Source of the DNA: CTSoil-075 sp042610375
GTDB lineage: Bacteria; Bacillota; Negativicutes; DSM-13327
Assembly: GCF_042610375.1 (NCBI RefSeq)
Contig: NZ_JBGJZL010000016.1
Location: 15,898-79,897 of the forward strand
Length of the DNA stretch: 64,000 bases
Direction: 5' to 3'
Under the pieces are notes generated by a model. It had not been told where the DNA came from and did not search any database. It saw nothing but the letters and a program-made list of their open reading frames with translations. The position numbers and the translations under genes are program-made. Of this stretch, positions 1 to 8,562 are shown piece by piece; position 1 is the stretch's first letter, and every line of letters begins with the position of its first letter.

Positions 1-2
1 TT

Positions 3-509
3 CTCAGTGATGGCGGCATGAATATTGCGCCAACACTCGCAGAAAAAAAAGATATCTTGATCAATTCTCTGCTCGCCCTTCAGAATGTTGGAATCAATTG
101 TCCGAATGTAGCGATACTGACAGCTAATGAAATGGTAAATCCTAAGATGCCAGCAACTGTTGATGCTCAGGCTCTTGTTGCAATGAGTGATGCGGGAGAA
201 CTTCTATCGTGCATCATAGAAGGACCGATCGCAATGGATGTAGCAATGAATCCTGAGGCTGGAAAGCATAAAGGAATCACCAGTAAAATTGCAGGGAAGG
301 TAGACTTGTTTCTTGTGCCAAATATTGAAACTGGTAATGTAGCGAGCAAAGTACTCATTCATTTTGCCAAAGCTCAGATGGCGGGTATTGTACTTGGGGC
401 AACTCATCCAATTGTGTTGACGTCTCGTGCTGAAACTCCTAAAGGAAAATTATATTCAATGGCACTGGCCTGCCTCGCAGCGAGCGGCGTACAGAAAGGG
501 GGGCAGTAA
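3..509 (+). CDS. ptb: Phosphate butyryl/acetyltransferase, 3' part (5' truncated by window)
   Basis: The frame is open from the first bases and lacks its N-terminus. The visible 168 residues start at LSDGGMNIAP, which matches the C-terminal half of the phosphate acetyl/butyryltransferase family. Members interconvert acyl-CoA plus phosphate with acyl-phosphate plus CoA in the cytoplasm. Later landmarks are GPIAMDVAMNPEAG and a C-terminal LTSRAETPKGKL stretch, both typical of Ptb. It lies one base before a ferredoxin and the 2-oxoacid oxidoreductase genes. The set would turn (branched-chain) 2-oxoacids into acyl-CoA and then acyl-phosphate for ATP formation. Acyl chain specificity cannot be read from sequence, and a phosphate acetyltransferase remains possible. 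No butyrate kinase is visible; it may lie upstream. Confidence 0.8.
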   Translation, partial: LSDGGMNIAPTLAEKKDILINSLLALQNVGINCPNVAILTANEMVNPKMPATVDAQALVAMSDAGELLSCIIEGPIAMDVAMNPEAGKHKGITSKIAGKVDLFLVPNIETGNVASKVLIHFAKAQMAGIVLGATHPIVLTSRAETPKGKLYSMALACLAASGVQKGGQ

Positions 510-510
510 T

Positions 511-714
511 ATGGCAAAAGTAGAAATACACAGTGAACGTTGTAAAAGTTGTGGTCTATGTGTTGAGATTTGTCCTAAAAAAGTATTGAATATAGGAACA
601 AAAACCAATCCTAAAGGTTACTATTTTGTAGAAACAATTGAGTCTGAAAACTGTATCGGTTGCGCTCTTTGTGGGATGGTGTGTCCCGATATTGTTCTTG
701 AAATTTATAAATAA
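511..714 (+). CDS. vorD: 2x[4Fe-4S] ferredoxin subunit of 2-oxoacid oxidoreductase
   Basis: A 67-residue protein with two classical CxxCxxCxxxCP motifs: CKSCGLCVEICP near residues 11-22 and CIGCALCGMVCP near residues 50-61. Each motif should hold one [4Fe-4S] cluster. The ATG at 511 follows an AAAGGGGGG ribosome-binding site that overlaps the end of the phosphate acyltransferase gene. A longer in-frame reading from 427 lies inside that gene and has no ribosome-binding site. Position just upstream of the alpha, beta and gamma subunits identifies it as the electron-accepting delta subunit of the complex, passing electrons from the thiamine-dependent subunit to soluble ferredoxin. The gene symbol follows Vor/Kor convention and is not certain. 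Confidence 0.9.
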   Translation: MAKVEIHSERCKSCGLCVEICPKKVLNIGTKTNPKGYYFVETIESENCIGCALCGMVCPDIVLEIYK

Positions 715-734
715 AACAAAAGGAGATGGGATCT

Positions 735-1796
735 TTGATAAAAAAACTATTAAAGGGCAATGAAGCAATTGGCGAAGCGGCTATTCATGCTGGTTGTAAA
801 TTGTTTTTTGGATATCCAATTACTCCATCAACAGAGATTATCGAATATTTATCAAAGCATATGCCTAAAGTTGGCGGAACTGTACTACAAGGTGAAGATG
901 AAATTGCATCCATTAACATGTGTTATGGCGCTTCTGCCGTTGGTGCAAGAGTAATGACTGCATCGTCGAGTCCAGGATTTAGTTTGAAGCAAGAAGGTAT
1001 GTCTTATCTGGCAGCCAATCAGTTACCAGTTGTTGTGGTCAATGTCAATCGGAGTGGACCTGGACTTGGTGGGCTCGGACCCAATCAGGGAGATTATTTT
1101 CAATGTGTCAAGGGTGGTGGTCATGGAGATTATCGGACAATTGTACTTGCACCTTCCAAAGGGCAGGAAATGTATGATTATACAATGGAAGCCTTTGATC
1201 TAGCTGATCAATACAGAACACCAGTGGTTATTTTGGCAGATGGAATGCTCGGGCAGACCATGGAATCTATTGAATTAAAAGAACGACCAACGGTCACGTT
1301 ACCAGAAAAAGATTGGGCTGCGGATGGTTGTCGAGGGCGGGCAAAACGCAAGATTGCTATGTATAACCTTACCAATGAAGAAGGAGAGGTCACTGCCTTG
1401 CGTTTACAGGAAAATATAGAACGCATGCGTGAAACTGAGCAACGCTGGGAGAACTACTACACGGAAGATGCTGAATATTTGCTAGTTGGTTATGGTACAT
1501 GTGGTCGTGTTGCCAAAAGTGCTGTACAACTGGCGCGTGAACAAGGTATTAAATTAGGACTCATTCGTCCTATTACCTTATGGCCCTTCCCGGAAAAAGC
1601 CTTTCAAGAGTTGGCTCATATAAAAGGAATTTTGACGATAGAGCTTAATGCAGGACAAATGATTGAAGATGTTAAACTCGCTACGGATCGTACTATACCA
1701 GTTCACCTTCATAATCGGATGGGTGGTATGCTCATCAGTGAACATTCAATTCTTCGAAAAATCGCTCAAATTTTTAATCTGGAGGTGAAGGTGTAA
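735..1796 (+). CDS. vorB: 2-oxoacid:ferredoxin oxidoreductase, alpha subunit
   Basis: About 353 residues. The N-terminal GNEAIGEAAIHAGCKLFFGYPITPSTEI is the pyrimidine-binding domain signature of the VorB/KorA alpha family. With the next two genes it forms the core enzyme that decarboxylates 2-oxoacids oxidatively to acyl-CoA and CO2 while reducing ferredoxin. I place the start at the TTG at 735, because AGGAG at 721-725 is 9 bases upstream of it. An ATG at 726 would directly abut that site and add three residues. Gene order delta-alpha-beta-gamma is usual for the four-subunit class. Neighbouring Ptb favours branched-chain 2-oxoacids, but 2-oxoglutarate cannot be excluded. Confidence 0.88.
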   Translation: MIKKLLKGNEAIGEAAIHAGCKLFFGYPITPSTEIIEYLSKHMPKVGGTVLQGEDEIASINMCYGASAVGARVMTASSSPGFSLKQEGMSYLAANQLPVVVVNVNRSGPGLGGLGPNQGDYFQCVKGGGHGDYRTIVLAPSKGQEMYDYTMEAFDLADQYRTPVVILADGMLGQTMESIELKERPTVTLPEKDWAADGCRGRAKRKIAMYNLTNEEGEVTALRLQENIERMRETEQRWENYYTEDAEYLLVGYGTCGRVAKSAVQLAREQGIKLGLIRPITLWPFPEKAFQELAHIKGILTIELNAGQMIEDVKLATDRTIPVHLHNRMGGMLISEHSILRKIAQIFNLEVKV

Positions 1797-1797
1797 T

Positions 1798-2550
1798 ATG
1801 GAAAAAATATTTGGCAGACCTAAAGGACTGACTGAAGTTCCCTTTCACTACTGTCCTGGATGTACCCATGGTATCATTCATCGGTTGATTGGTGAGGTAC
1901 TTGAAGAACTTGATATTATCGAAGATACAATTGGTGTCGCACCAGTAGGCTGTTCGGGCTTTATGCTAGATATGTTTAGTTGTGACATGGTAGGGGGAGC
2001 CCATGGTCGGGCACAAGCAGTCGCGACTGGAATAAAGCGGGCTCTCCCTGACCGTATGGTGTTTACTTATCAGGGAGACGGCGATATTGCTGCTATCGGT
2101 ATGAGCCATGCCATTCATACTGCTGCTCGCGGGGAAAAAATTACATCGATCATGGTGAATAACGCTGTATTTGGTATGACTGGCGGGCAGATGGCACCAA
2201 CAACATTGACCGGGCAGATTAGTACGACAAGTCCTTATGGACGGGATAACGTATTTGCAGGGCCGCCGATCGATTTGCCGAAGACGATTGCAACCCTTGC
2301 GGGAGCTGTTTATGTCGCAGCAGGTTCCGTTGATTCACCGAAAAATATTATAGAGGCTAAGAAAATGATCAAGAAAGCCTTTCAAGTTCAAGAGCAAGGT
2401 CTGGGTTTTGCCTTTGTGAGTATTTTATCTACTTGTCCTTCTAATTGGAGATTATCGCCAGTTGATAGTTTGAAATGGCTGCGCGAAAATATGATACCAG
2501 CTTATCAAATGGGAGAGATCAAAGCTACTGAGGAGGTCAAGGCTTTATGA
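1798..2550 (+). CDS. vorA: 2-oxoacid:ferredoxin oxidoreductase, beta (TPP-binding) subunit
   Basis: 250 residues. The N-terminal HYCPGCTHGIIHRL motif is typical of the beta subunit. The thiamine-pyrophosphate motif is GDGDIAAIG near residues 95-103, followed downstream by NNAVFGMTGGQMAPTT. It provides the thiamine cofactor site of the complex. The ATG starts one base after the alpha gene stop, and the gene overlaps the gamma gene by four bases (ATGA), so the three are translationally coupled. Length is normal for four-subunit KorB/VorA proteins. Substrate remains an inference from the adjacent phosphate acyltransferase. Confidence 0.9.
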   Translation: MEKIFGRPKGLTEVPFHYCPGCTHGIIHRLIGEVLEELDIIEDTIGVAPVGCSGFMLDMFSCDMVGGAHGRAQAVATGIKRALPDRMVFTYQGDGDIAAIGMSHAIHTAARGEKITSIMVNNAVFGMTGGQMAPTTLTGQISTTSPYGRDNVFAGPPIDLPKTIATLAGAVYVAAGSVDSPKNIIEAKKMIKKAFQVQEQGLGFAFVSILSTCPSNWRLSPVDSLKWLRENMIPAYQMGEIKATEEVKAL

Positions 2551-3080
2551 TTGATAAAATAGTACTTGCGGGTTTTGGCGGTCAGGGTGTTTTGTTTCTT
2601 GGTAAAATTTTAGCCTATGCTGGTATGCTTGATGAGCGACAAGTTTGTTGGATTCCTTCTTATGGCCCGGAAATGCGTGGTGGAACGGCCAATTGCTCGG
2701 TGATTATCTCTGATCATGAAATTAATTCCACGGTTCTTGAATATGCGGATGCTGGAATCGTGCTAAATCAACCAGCTTACGAAAAATTTTTACCTTTTAT
2801 CAAGCCAGGTGGAGCGTTAATTGTCAATAGTTCCATCGTTGATACGGCAAATACACGCCAAGATATTCAAGTTATTTCTGTTCCAGCGAGTGAAATTGCC
2901 AAAGAGTTAGGCAATCCGAGTTTGGGAAATATGGTTTGTTTGGGAACATTGCTCAATCATTTACAGACTGCTAATTTGGTAAGTATTCAAAAATCTGTTG
3001 ATAAGGTCGTAGGCAGTACAAAATCACACTTATGCCAAAGTAACCTTGCCGCAGTGGAAAAAGGATTGACATATCAATAG
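2547..3080 (+). CDS. vorC: 2-oxoacid:ferredoxin oxidoreductase, gamma subunit
   Basis: 177 residues. It begins with IVLAGFGGQGVLFLGKILAYAG, the hallmark GFGGQGV loop of the catalytic gamma domain, and then SYGPEMRGGTANCSV, another family signature. The domain completes the CoA-dependent half-reaction together with alpha and beta. The start overlaps the stop of the beta gene by ATGA. It is the last gene of the unit: a perfect hairpin follows the stop codon directly. Length (about 180 residues) is normal for a separate gamma subunit. Confidence 0.9.
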   Translation: MIDKIVLAGFGGQGVLFLGKILAYAGMLDERQVCWIPSYGPEMRGGTANCSVIISDHEINSTVLEYADAGIVLNQPAYEKFLPFIKPGGALIVNSSIVDTANTRQDIQVISVPASEIAKELGNPSLGNMVCLGTLLNHLQTANLVSIQKSVDKVVGSTKSHLCQSNLAAVEKGLTYQ

Positions 3081-3106
3081 ACTTGGCATATGCCAAGTCT
3101 TTTCTT
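3080..3106 (+). terminator. Rho-independent terminator after the oxidoreductase operon
   Basis: A perfect 20-base palindrome GACTTGGCATATGCCAAGTC at 3080-3099 is followed by TTTTC. It starts at the last base of the gamma-subunit stop codon. Confidence 0.8.
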
Positions 3107-3181
3107 ACTTTTTTTAAGCAGGAATTTATTAATTTGGTATGGAAGTAGTCATGATATAAGAAACTAATGGGGGTGAACGAT

Positions 3182-3889
3182 ATGGAATTTGCTGATTTTG
3201 CTTTGCGCCTTGGGATGGCCTTGCTTTTTGGGACGATGATTGGTTTTGAACGTCAACGGCGACAACGTATGGCAGGGATTAGGACGAATGCCTTGGTATG
3301 TATTGGGTCATGCATATTTGTCATGTTAGGAATACTCACGCCTCATGAAGCCAGTCCTACGCGAATTGCCGCCCAAGTTGTTACTGGTATTGGTTTTCTT
3401 GGGGCTGGGGTTATTATGCGTGATGGGCTGAATGTTCGTGGCATGAATACTGCAGCGACCATGTGGTGTGTAGCAGCGGTGGGAACTTTGACAGGTATGG
3501 GTTTTCTATTGCATGCGGGACTCGGCGTTGTAGCCATTTTAAGTGCAAATGTATTACTAAGACCTGTGGCACGTATGATTAATGCCAAACCTATGCTCAT
3601 GGAAGATACTGAAGTGCGTTATTTTTTTAGGACCGTATGTCGTGCTGATGGGGAAGTGAATGTACGAGCTTTGATTTTACATGTTGTTCATGAAGAACCT
3701 GTCATGTTAAGAGCCATTCATAGTGAGGATATTGAGAATTCAGAAATGGTAGAAGTAATTGCTCAATTTATTGCGACAAAACGGACGGATAAATCCATGG
3801 AACAGATCGTGAGTCGATTAAGTATGGAGTCTTCTGTAAATGCTGTAAGTTGGAGAATCATGGAGAATGTTGATAATGATGCCGATTAA
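3182..3889 (+). CDS. MgtC/SapB family inner-membrane protein
   Basis: About 235 residues. The N-terminal part has four or five hydrophobic segments and the family signature LLFGTMIGFERQRRQRMAGIRT, then GFLGAGVIMRDG and MNTAATMWCVAAVG. A soluble C-terminal domain of about 85 residues follows. MgtC/SapB proteins are membrane proteins linked to Mg2+ limitation, acid tolerance and modulation of ATP synthase; the precise role here is unknown. GGGGGTG at 3169-3175 places the start at the ATG at 3182, six bases on. The ATG at 3167 overlaps that site and is less likely. It is followed 36 bases later by a second cation-related membrane gene. Confidence 0.85.
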   Translation: MEFADFALRLGMALLFGTMIGFERQRRQRMAGIRTNALVCIGSCIFVMLGILTPHEASPTRIAAQVVTGIGFLGAGVIMRDGLNVRGMNTAATMWCVAAVGTLTGMGFLLHAGLGVVAILSANVLLRPVARMINAKPMLMEDTEVRYFFRTVCRADGEVNVRALILHVVHEEPVMLRAIHSEDIENSEMVEVIAQFIATKRTDKSMEQIVSRLSMESSVNAVSWRIMENVDNDAD

Positions 3890-3925
3890 GGGATTGACCT
3901 GTTAACAATCATAGGGAGAAGTTAA

Positions 3926-4549
3926 ATGAACGTATTAAATATCGTTGAAATTATTGGAACAATTGCTTTTGCAGCAGCTGGTGCTTTGGCAGGAATCGAA
4001 AAACGGTTAGATATTTTTGGTGTATTTATGTTGGCTCTCACGACTGCAGTAGGAGGTGGAATCGTTCGTGATATTTTGGTTGGCATTACGCCGCCAACAG
4101 CTTTTGTATTTCCTACATCAGCAATTATCAGTTTAATTACAGCAATTATTGCATGTTTTACTTATCGTTGGCTTACTCGATTTACTCACATTATCTTGAT
4201 CTGTGATGCCATTGGCCTAGGTGCTTTTACGGCAGCTGGCGCTAATATGTCCTTTATATATGAATATAATCGATTGTTTTTGACTGTGATGATGGCTGTA
4301 CTGACTGGCGTAGGTGGAGGCGTAATCCGCGATATTTTCGTAGGAGATGTTCCATTCATTTTTCATAAAGAGGTTTATGCAGTGGCGTCTATGATTGGTG
4401 CCATATGCTTTTTTTATACAAAACCATTACTTCCAGAGAATGGAGCCATGTATTTATGTTTTTTTATTACTGTACTGATCCGTATGGTTTGCATGAAATA
4501 TGATATCAATCTGCCAGTAGTGGGAATAAAACAGATTAGAAAAGAATAG
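3926..4549 (+). CDS. TRIC-like (YicG/UPF0126) cation channel family protein
   Basis: 207 residues and about seven predicted transmembrane segments. It has an internal duplication: GGGIVRDILVG near residue 50 and GGGVIRDIFVG near residue 135, the paired glycine-rich kinks of the trimeric intracellular cation channel fold. Prokaryotic TRIC homologues conduct monovalent cations. Location next to the MgtC-like gene suggests shared transcription and a role in cation homeostasis. AGGGAGAA precedes the ATG. The last residues QIRKE are cytoplasmic and basic. Confidence 0.82.
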   Translation: MNVLNIVEIIGTIAFAAAGALAGIEKRLDIFGVFMLALTTAVGGGIVRDILVGITPPTAFVFPTSAIISLITAIIACFTYRWLTRFTHIILICDAIGLGAFTAAGANMSFIYEYNRLFLTVMMAVLTGVGGGVIRDIFVGDVPFIFHKEVYAVASMIGAICFFYTKPLLPENGAMYLCFFITVLIRMVCMKYDINLPVVGIKQIRKE

Positions 4550-4571
4550 TAAGAATATAGGAGTGCTAGGG

Positions 4572-5540
4572 ATGGATAATAAGAAAATTAAAAACTTACA
4601 AGCTGGTGATAGTGTACAGAGCTTTTTTCTAGTAAAAGCTGCTGATTGTAAAACAACAAATAATAATAAACACTATCTTGATTTGACTCTTGTTGATCAG
4701 ACGGGTGAAATTAATGCCAAACTTTGGGATCATAATCCAGAAGAAGGACCACAGTATTCCCCTAATTCCTTAGTTAAAGTAAAAGGGACGACAAATGAGT
4801 GGCAAAATCGGTTGCAATTGAAGATTGAAAAAATCAGGATGGCTACAGATGGAGATGGTTTAGAAATCGGTGATTTTGTACCCGCTGCACCCTATAGCCC
4901 TGAATTCATGTATACTGAAATTGAAAGCTATATGAATAAGATTAAAAACCAAGATATGCGCAATATTGTTAAAAGTATTGTTACAGCGAATAAAGAAAAG
5001 TTATTACTGTACCCAGCAGCCAAACAAAATCATCATGCCGTGCGTTCAGGTCTCATGTATCATATTATGACCATGCTCCAGATGGGAGAAAAGGCCAGTG
5101 AGGTTTATGTAGGGCTCAATCGGGATTTACTATTTTCAGGTATTATCTTACATGATATTGCTAAAACAGCTGAAATGAATGCCAGTGAACTAGGAATTGT
5201 ATCGGAATATACCATAGAAGGTGAACTCTTAGGACATATTATCCAGGGGATTAAAATGATTGAACAAACAGCAATTGCAGTTGGAGCAGATCGAGAAGTA
5301 TCCTTGTTACTGCAGCACATGATTTTATCTCATCACTATGAACCTGAGTTTGGCAGTCCTAAACGACCCATGATCCCTGAGGCTGAAATACTGCATTATC
5401 TGGATATGATGGATGCTCGCATGTATGATATGGGGCGGGTACTTGGAAGTGTGGAAGAAGGAAAACTATCAGAGAAGGTTTGGTTACTCAATAATCGAAA
5501 ATTATACAAACCTAGTTTAAAGAATGAAGATCAACAATAA
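4572..5540 (+). CDS. yhaM: 3'-5' exoribonuclease YhaM family (OB-fold plus HD domain)
   Basis: 322 residues. The N-terminal OB-fold (about residues 8-90) has the LVDQTGEINAKLWD pattern of nucleic-acid binding domains. The C-terminal HD phosphohydrolase domain has HHAVRSGLMYH, the metal-binding LHDIAK, and HMILSHH. YhaM degrades RNA from the 3' end and trims single-stranded DNA in Firmicutes. AGGAG at 4559-4563 sets the start at the ATG at 4572; the upstream in-frame GTG at 4563 overlaps that site. A strong convergent terminator separates it from dapL. Confidence 0.88.
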   Translation: MDNKKIKNLQAGDSVQSFFLVKAADCKTTNNNKHYLDLTLVDQTGEINAKLWDHNPEEGPQYSPNSLVKVKGTTNEWQNRLQLKIEKIRMATDGDGLEIGDFVPAAPYSPEFMYTEIESYMNKIKNQDMRNIVKSIVTANKEKLLLYPAAKQNHHAVRSGLMYHIMTMLQMGEKASEVYVGLNRDLLFSGIILHDIAKTAEMNASELGIVSEYTIEGELLGHIIQGIKMIEQTAIAVGADREVSLLLQHMILSHHYEPEFGSPKRPMIPEAEILHYLDMMDARMYDMGRVLGSVEEGKLSEKVWLLNNRKLYKPSLKNEDQQ

Positions 5541-5546
5541 AGAAAA

Positions 5547-5585
5547 GACACAACGTGCACGATGGCAACGTTGTGTCCTTTTTAT
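5547..5585. terminator. Bidirectional terminator between yhaM and dapL
   Basis: GACACAACG (5547-5555) pairs perfectly with CGTTGTGTC (5569-5577). CCTTTTTATTTT follows on the plus strand and an A-rich run flanks the other side, so it can serve both convergent genes. Confidence 0.8.
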
Positions 5586-5586
5586 T

Positions 5587-6819
5587 TTATAAACTTAATC
5601 TTGTTTTGATTCTTTCCACTGCTTCAAGAGTATTTTCTTTATTACCGAAAGCGGTTAATCTGAAATAACCCTGTCCTGATGGGCCAAAGCCTGTACCTGG
5701 AGTACCGACAATATGTGCTTCATTAAGAAGTTTATCAAAAAATTCCCATGAATCCATGCCGTTTGGTGTTTTGAGCCAAATATAAGGAGCATTTTCGCCA
5801 CCGAAAGTTTCGAGACCAATGCTTTCTAGACCTTCTTTGATGATTCTTGCATTGTCCATATAATAGCTGACAACAGTCTTGATTTCAGCTTGACCTTCAG
5901 GGGTATAAATGGCCTCTGCACCTTTTTGGATGATATAAGGTGTACCGTTAAATTTCGTAGTTTGTCTGCGATTCCATAATTTGTTTAGAGGGTGGGATTC
6001 GCCTGCAGCTGTAAGTGCCATGACTGTTTTGGGTACAACAGTAAAGGCGCAACGTGTACCTGTAAAGCCTGCAGTTTTAGAGAATGATCTGAACTCGATA
6101 GCAACTTCGTTCGCGCCTTCGATTTCATAAATACTATGAGGAAGTTCTGGATCTTGGATATAAGCTTCATAAGCCGCATCAAAGAGAATGATTGAACCAT
6201 TGGCTTTGGCATAATCAACCCATTTTTTTAATTCAGTTCTAGAGAGGGTAGTACCGGTCGGATTGTTAGGAACGCATAAGTAAATCAGGTCCACTTTTTC
6301 TGTAGGTAATGCAGGGATAAATTTATTTTCTGCATTGCATGGTAAGTAAGTGACATTCTCAAACATACCATTGATAAAGTCGCCAGTTCTACCTGCCATT
6401 ACATTCGTGTCAAGATAGACAGGATATACAGGATCAGTAATCGCGACTCTATTATTAACTCCAAAAATTTCTTGAATATTACCTACGTCGCTTTTGGAGC
6501 CATCGCTAACGAACACTTCATCTACTTCGAGCTTAACACCGCGGGGGGTATAGTCTGTGGCAATAATTTTTTCAATCAAAAAATTATAACCTTGTTCTGG
6601 TCCATATCCACGAAAAGTTTCTGGATTTGCCATCTCATCAACGGCTTTGTGTAAACCATCAATAACGGCAGGCGTTAAAGGCTTAGTTACGTCGCCGATG
6701 CCCAGTCTGATAATATTTGCTTCTGGAAATTCAGCTTTAAAATTAGTGACTCTTTTAGCTATTTCAGCAAATAAATAGCTACCTGGTAGTTTTAAATAAT
6801 TTTCATTCAGTAATGCCAT
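5587..6819 (-). CDS. dapL: LL-diaminopimelate aminotransferase
   Basis: 410 residues, the normal length for DapL. It converts tetrahydrodipicolinate directly to LL-diaminopimelate using glutamate, a shortcut in lysine and peptidoglycan synthesis found in many anaerobes. Fold-type I aminotransferase features are present: VFVSDGSKSDVGN, the PNNPTG motif, and SFSKTAGFTGTRCAF with the PLP lysine. The start is the ATG at 6819 (MALLNENYLKLPG), preceded by AGAGGAG. A longer reading to 6900 would add 27 residues that the family lacks. It is a single-gene unit, convergent with yhaM. Confidence 0.93.
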   Translation of the reverse strand: MALLNENYLKLPGSYLFAEIAKRVTNFKAEFPEANIIRLGIGDVTKPLTPAVIDGLHKAVDEMANPETFRGYGPEQGYNFLIEKIIATDYTPRGVKLEVDEVFVSDGSKSDVGNIQEIFGVNNRVAITDPVYPVYLDTNVMAGRTGDFINGMFENVTYLPCNAENKFIPALPTEKVDLIYLCVPNNPTGTTLSRTELKKWVDYAKANGSIILFDAAYEAYIQDPELPHSIYEIEGANEVAIEFRSFSKTAGFTGTRCAFTVVPKTVMALTAAGESHPLNKLWNRRQTTKFNGTPYIIQKGAEAIYTPEGQAEIKTVVSYYMDNARIIKEGLESIGLETFGGENAPYIWLKTPNGMDSWEFFDKLLNEAHIVGTPGTGFGPSGQGYFRLTAFGNKENTLEAVERIKTRLSL

Positions 6820-7113
6820 GTTATAAACTCCTCTCAAAATGCCATATAGTACGAAGGTCAGAATTGTCTTGCCAGTGGGATAATACTTGTTCCATGGCAA
6901 AAACTAATTTGTTTCATATATAATCATTAAATTATACAATACACGTGCAGTTTCCTGCTTAATCCAAGAAAATATCGGTAAAAATCAAGATACATAGAAA
7001 ATATGAAAATTATACATTGCCTTATGGTACCTACTTTTGTAATAATAGATGATAGAGTTGAAATAAATCGATTAAGGTGTTTATTTTTAAAATATAATGG
7101 AAAGAGGTATATT

Positions 7114-7536
7114 ATGTCAATTGAATGGAAAACGGAATATAACTTAAATATTGCCGAAATTGATGAACAACATCAAAAACTAATTAGTTTAATTAGTGAT
7201 ATGCTTGATGTTACAAATCGAGATGATGATTTTGATCATTATGATGAAATCGTTGCTATTTTTGATGAACTAAGCGATTATACTGTCAAACATTTTGCAT
7301 TTGAAGAAGAACTGCTAAATACGCATAATTACTCTTCGATGGACATGAAAATTCATGAATTAGAACATAGTTCATTTGTTAGGAAAGTCGTACAGATTCG
7401 TCAACAAGACTTAGATAAAAATGAACAAGGCATTCTTAAAGATACAATACAATTTTTATTAGGTTGGATTGGACAACACATTTTAGATACGGATCAAAAG
7501 TATGCTCAATTTCTGATCGAACGTGGGGTTAAATAA
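7114..7536 (+). CDS. Bacteriohemerythrin
   Basis: 140 residues. The O2-binding diiron site is readable in order: H in EIDEQHQKL, HFAFEEELL, HELEHSSF and WIGQHILDTDQKY, i.e. the hemerythrin H/HxxxE/HxxxH/HxxxxD set. Such proteins bind O2 in the cytoplasm of anaerobes for sensing or scavenging. AAAGAGGT at 7101-7108 favours the ATG at 7114. A longer reading from 7003 adds a 37-residue extension without family similarity. It is monocistronic with its own terminator. Confidence 0.9.
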   Translation: MSIEWKTEYNLNIAEIDEQHQKLISLISDMLDVTNRDDDFDHYDEIVAIFDELSDYTVKHFAFEEELLNTHNYSSMDMKIHELEHSSFVRKVVQIRQQDLDKNEQGILKDTIQFLLGWIGQHILDTDQKYAQFLIERGVK

Positions 7537-7572
7537 ATTTTAAAAAACTTATCTATATTTTACAATATGTAA

Positions 7573-7608
7573 AACTCATTAGTGGTGTGAACTGCTAATG
7601 GGTTTTTA
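7573..7608 (+). terminator. Terminator after bacteriohemerythrin
   Basis: AACTCATTAG (7573-7582) pairs with CTAATGGGTT (7594-7603, one G-U), followed by TTTAT. Confidence 0.7.
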
Positions 7609-7663
7609 TATTGTCTCTTTATGAAAATATGTAAGTTGTATGAGTATTTGCCGAAATTATAGC

Positions 7664-7688
7664 AAAGGCCGCCTACGAGACGGCCTTT
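7664..7688 (-). terminator. GC-rich hairpin downstream of the minus-strand gene
   Basis: AAAGGCCG and CGGCCTTT form a perfect 8-bp stem with a 9-base loop. It is positioned as a terminator for the secreted-protein gene at 7715, but only a weak U-run follows on the minus strand. Confidence 0.5.
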
Positions 7689-7714
7689 GAGGTTCCAAGG
7701 GGGTTTTTAATGTT

Positions 7715-8284
7715 TTATAGTCTTGATACCGCATGATAAGTCGCTGGGAAATTTTCGTCACCGATACCCCTGATCACAACAACTTGCCAGTCACCGTAAT
7801 TTCTTTCTAAGTCTAGTTTAAAGCGCTGTCCAGTAGCCTTATTAATGACCTGAACCGTTGCTTTATACCGTCCTTGATGAATGAGTGTAAAAGAATCGCG
7901 CAAAGTATCAAAACCGTATTGCGTAGCATAGGTTTTTACAAAATCCACAGGACTACTCACATCTTGGAAATATCCATCACGTTGATGTTCACTATAACGA
8001 TTATGGTCATTCAAATAATAGATATGTCCATTCTCATACCATGCCTGATTATCATCCGAACTAGGCCAGTCATTTTTATGTTGATGCCAACCATTCCTAG
8101 CTGATTTCGTCATTTGTTCATTTTTTATAGGAGGAGAAGTGGGATTTTCAGATGCAAAGGCTTTACTGAAGAGTGGGATGCCAGGCAATGCTGCGCCCGT
8201 CATAATGGCAGTACCAACAATTGCAGCAGCGTAGCGTTTATATTTTCCGCGAAGACTCTTTCGTTTTGCTAACTTTTTCTCCAT
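7715..8284 (-). CDS. Secreted protein of unknown function
   Basis: 189 residues. A basic N-terminus (KKLAKRKSLRGKYKRY) leads into a hydrophobic stretch (AAAIVGTAIMTGAALPGI) ending at AFASE, a plausible signal peptidase site near residue 45. The mature part is rich in His, Asp and Tyr (WHQHKNDWPSSDDNQAWYENG) and then has a compact domain ending DWQVVVIRGIGDENFPATY. I do not recognise a named family. GGGAGGGATGAATCA precedes the ATG. It stands alone, divergent from the mannitol PTS gene. Confidence 0.7.
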   Translation of the reverse strand: MEKKLAKRKSLRGKYKRYAAAIVGTAIMTGAALPGIPLFSKAFASENPTSPPIKNEQMTKSARNGWHQHKNDWPSSDDNQAWYENGHIYYLNDHNRYSEHQRDGYFQDVSSPVDFVKTYATQYGFDTLRDSFTLIHQGRYKATVQVINKATGQRFKLDLERNYGDWQVVVIRGIGDENFPATYHAVSRL

Positions 8285-8356
8285 TGATTCATCCCTCCCT
8301 ATTTTTATTCTTAGTATTTCATATTTTCATGATTTCAATTCCTGGTAATTTATAAA

Positions 8357-8409
8357 TTAAAGATCTAAGTATAATATGCTGTAAAGTATTAGTACACTTG
8401 GATCTTTAA
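8357..8409. promoter_or_regulatory. Inverted repeat upstream of mtlA1, candidate operator or attenuator
   Basis: TTAAAGATCTAAG (8357-8369) and CTTGGATCTTTAA (8397-8409) are complementary with one mismatch (12 of 13) around a 27-base AT-rich spacer that contains TATAATA. It lies about 155 bases before the first PTS gene and could bind the PRD activator encoded downstream; that assignment is a guess. Confidence 0.4.
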
Positions 8410-8562
8410 TTTTGTCATTAATCACTATGGACTTATGGATAGATCTTTGAATTGAAGATAAGGAATAAAAGACCTATAATTGAATTACCGGAATAGAGAG
8501 AATATTTCTGCAGAAAGAGCTTGGCGATTTGCGGTGAAAAAAATGAGGGAGGTTCAGATTAG

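Noticed and set aside
427..510. N-terminal extension of the ferredoxin gene inside ptb
   Set aside because: No ribosome-binding site and the ferredoxin starts naturally at 511 after AAAGGGGGG.
6820..6900. 27-residue N-terminal extension of DapL
   Set aside because: The family starts MxLxNENYLKL and AGAGGAG precedes the ATG at 6819; the upstream part is leader sequence.
7003..7113. Upstream extension of the bacteriohemerythrin gene
   Set aside because: No family similarity, and a better ribosome-binding site lies before 7114.
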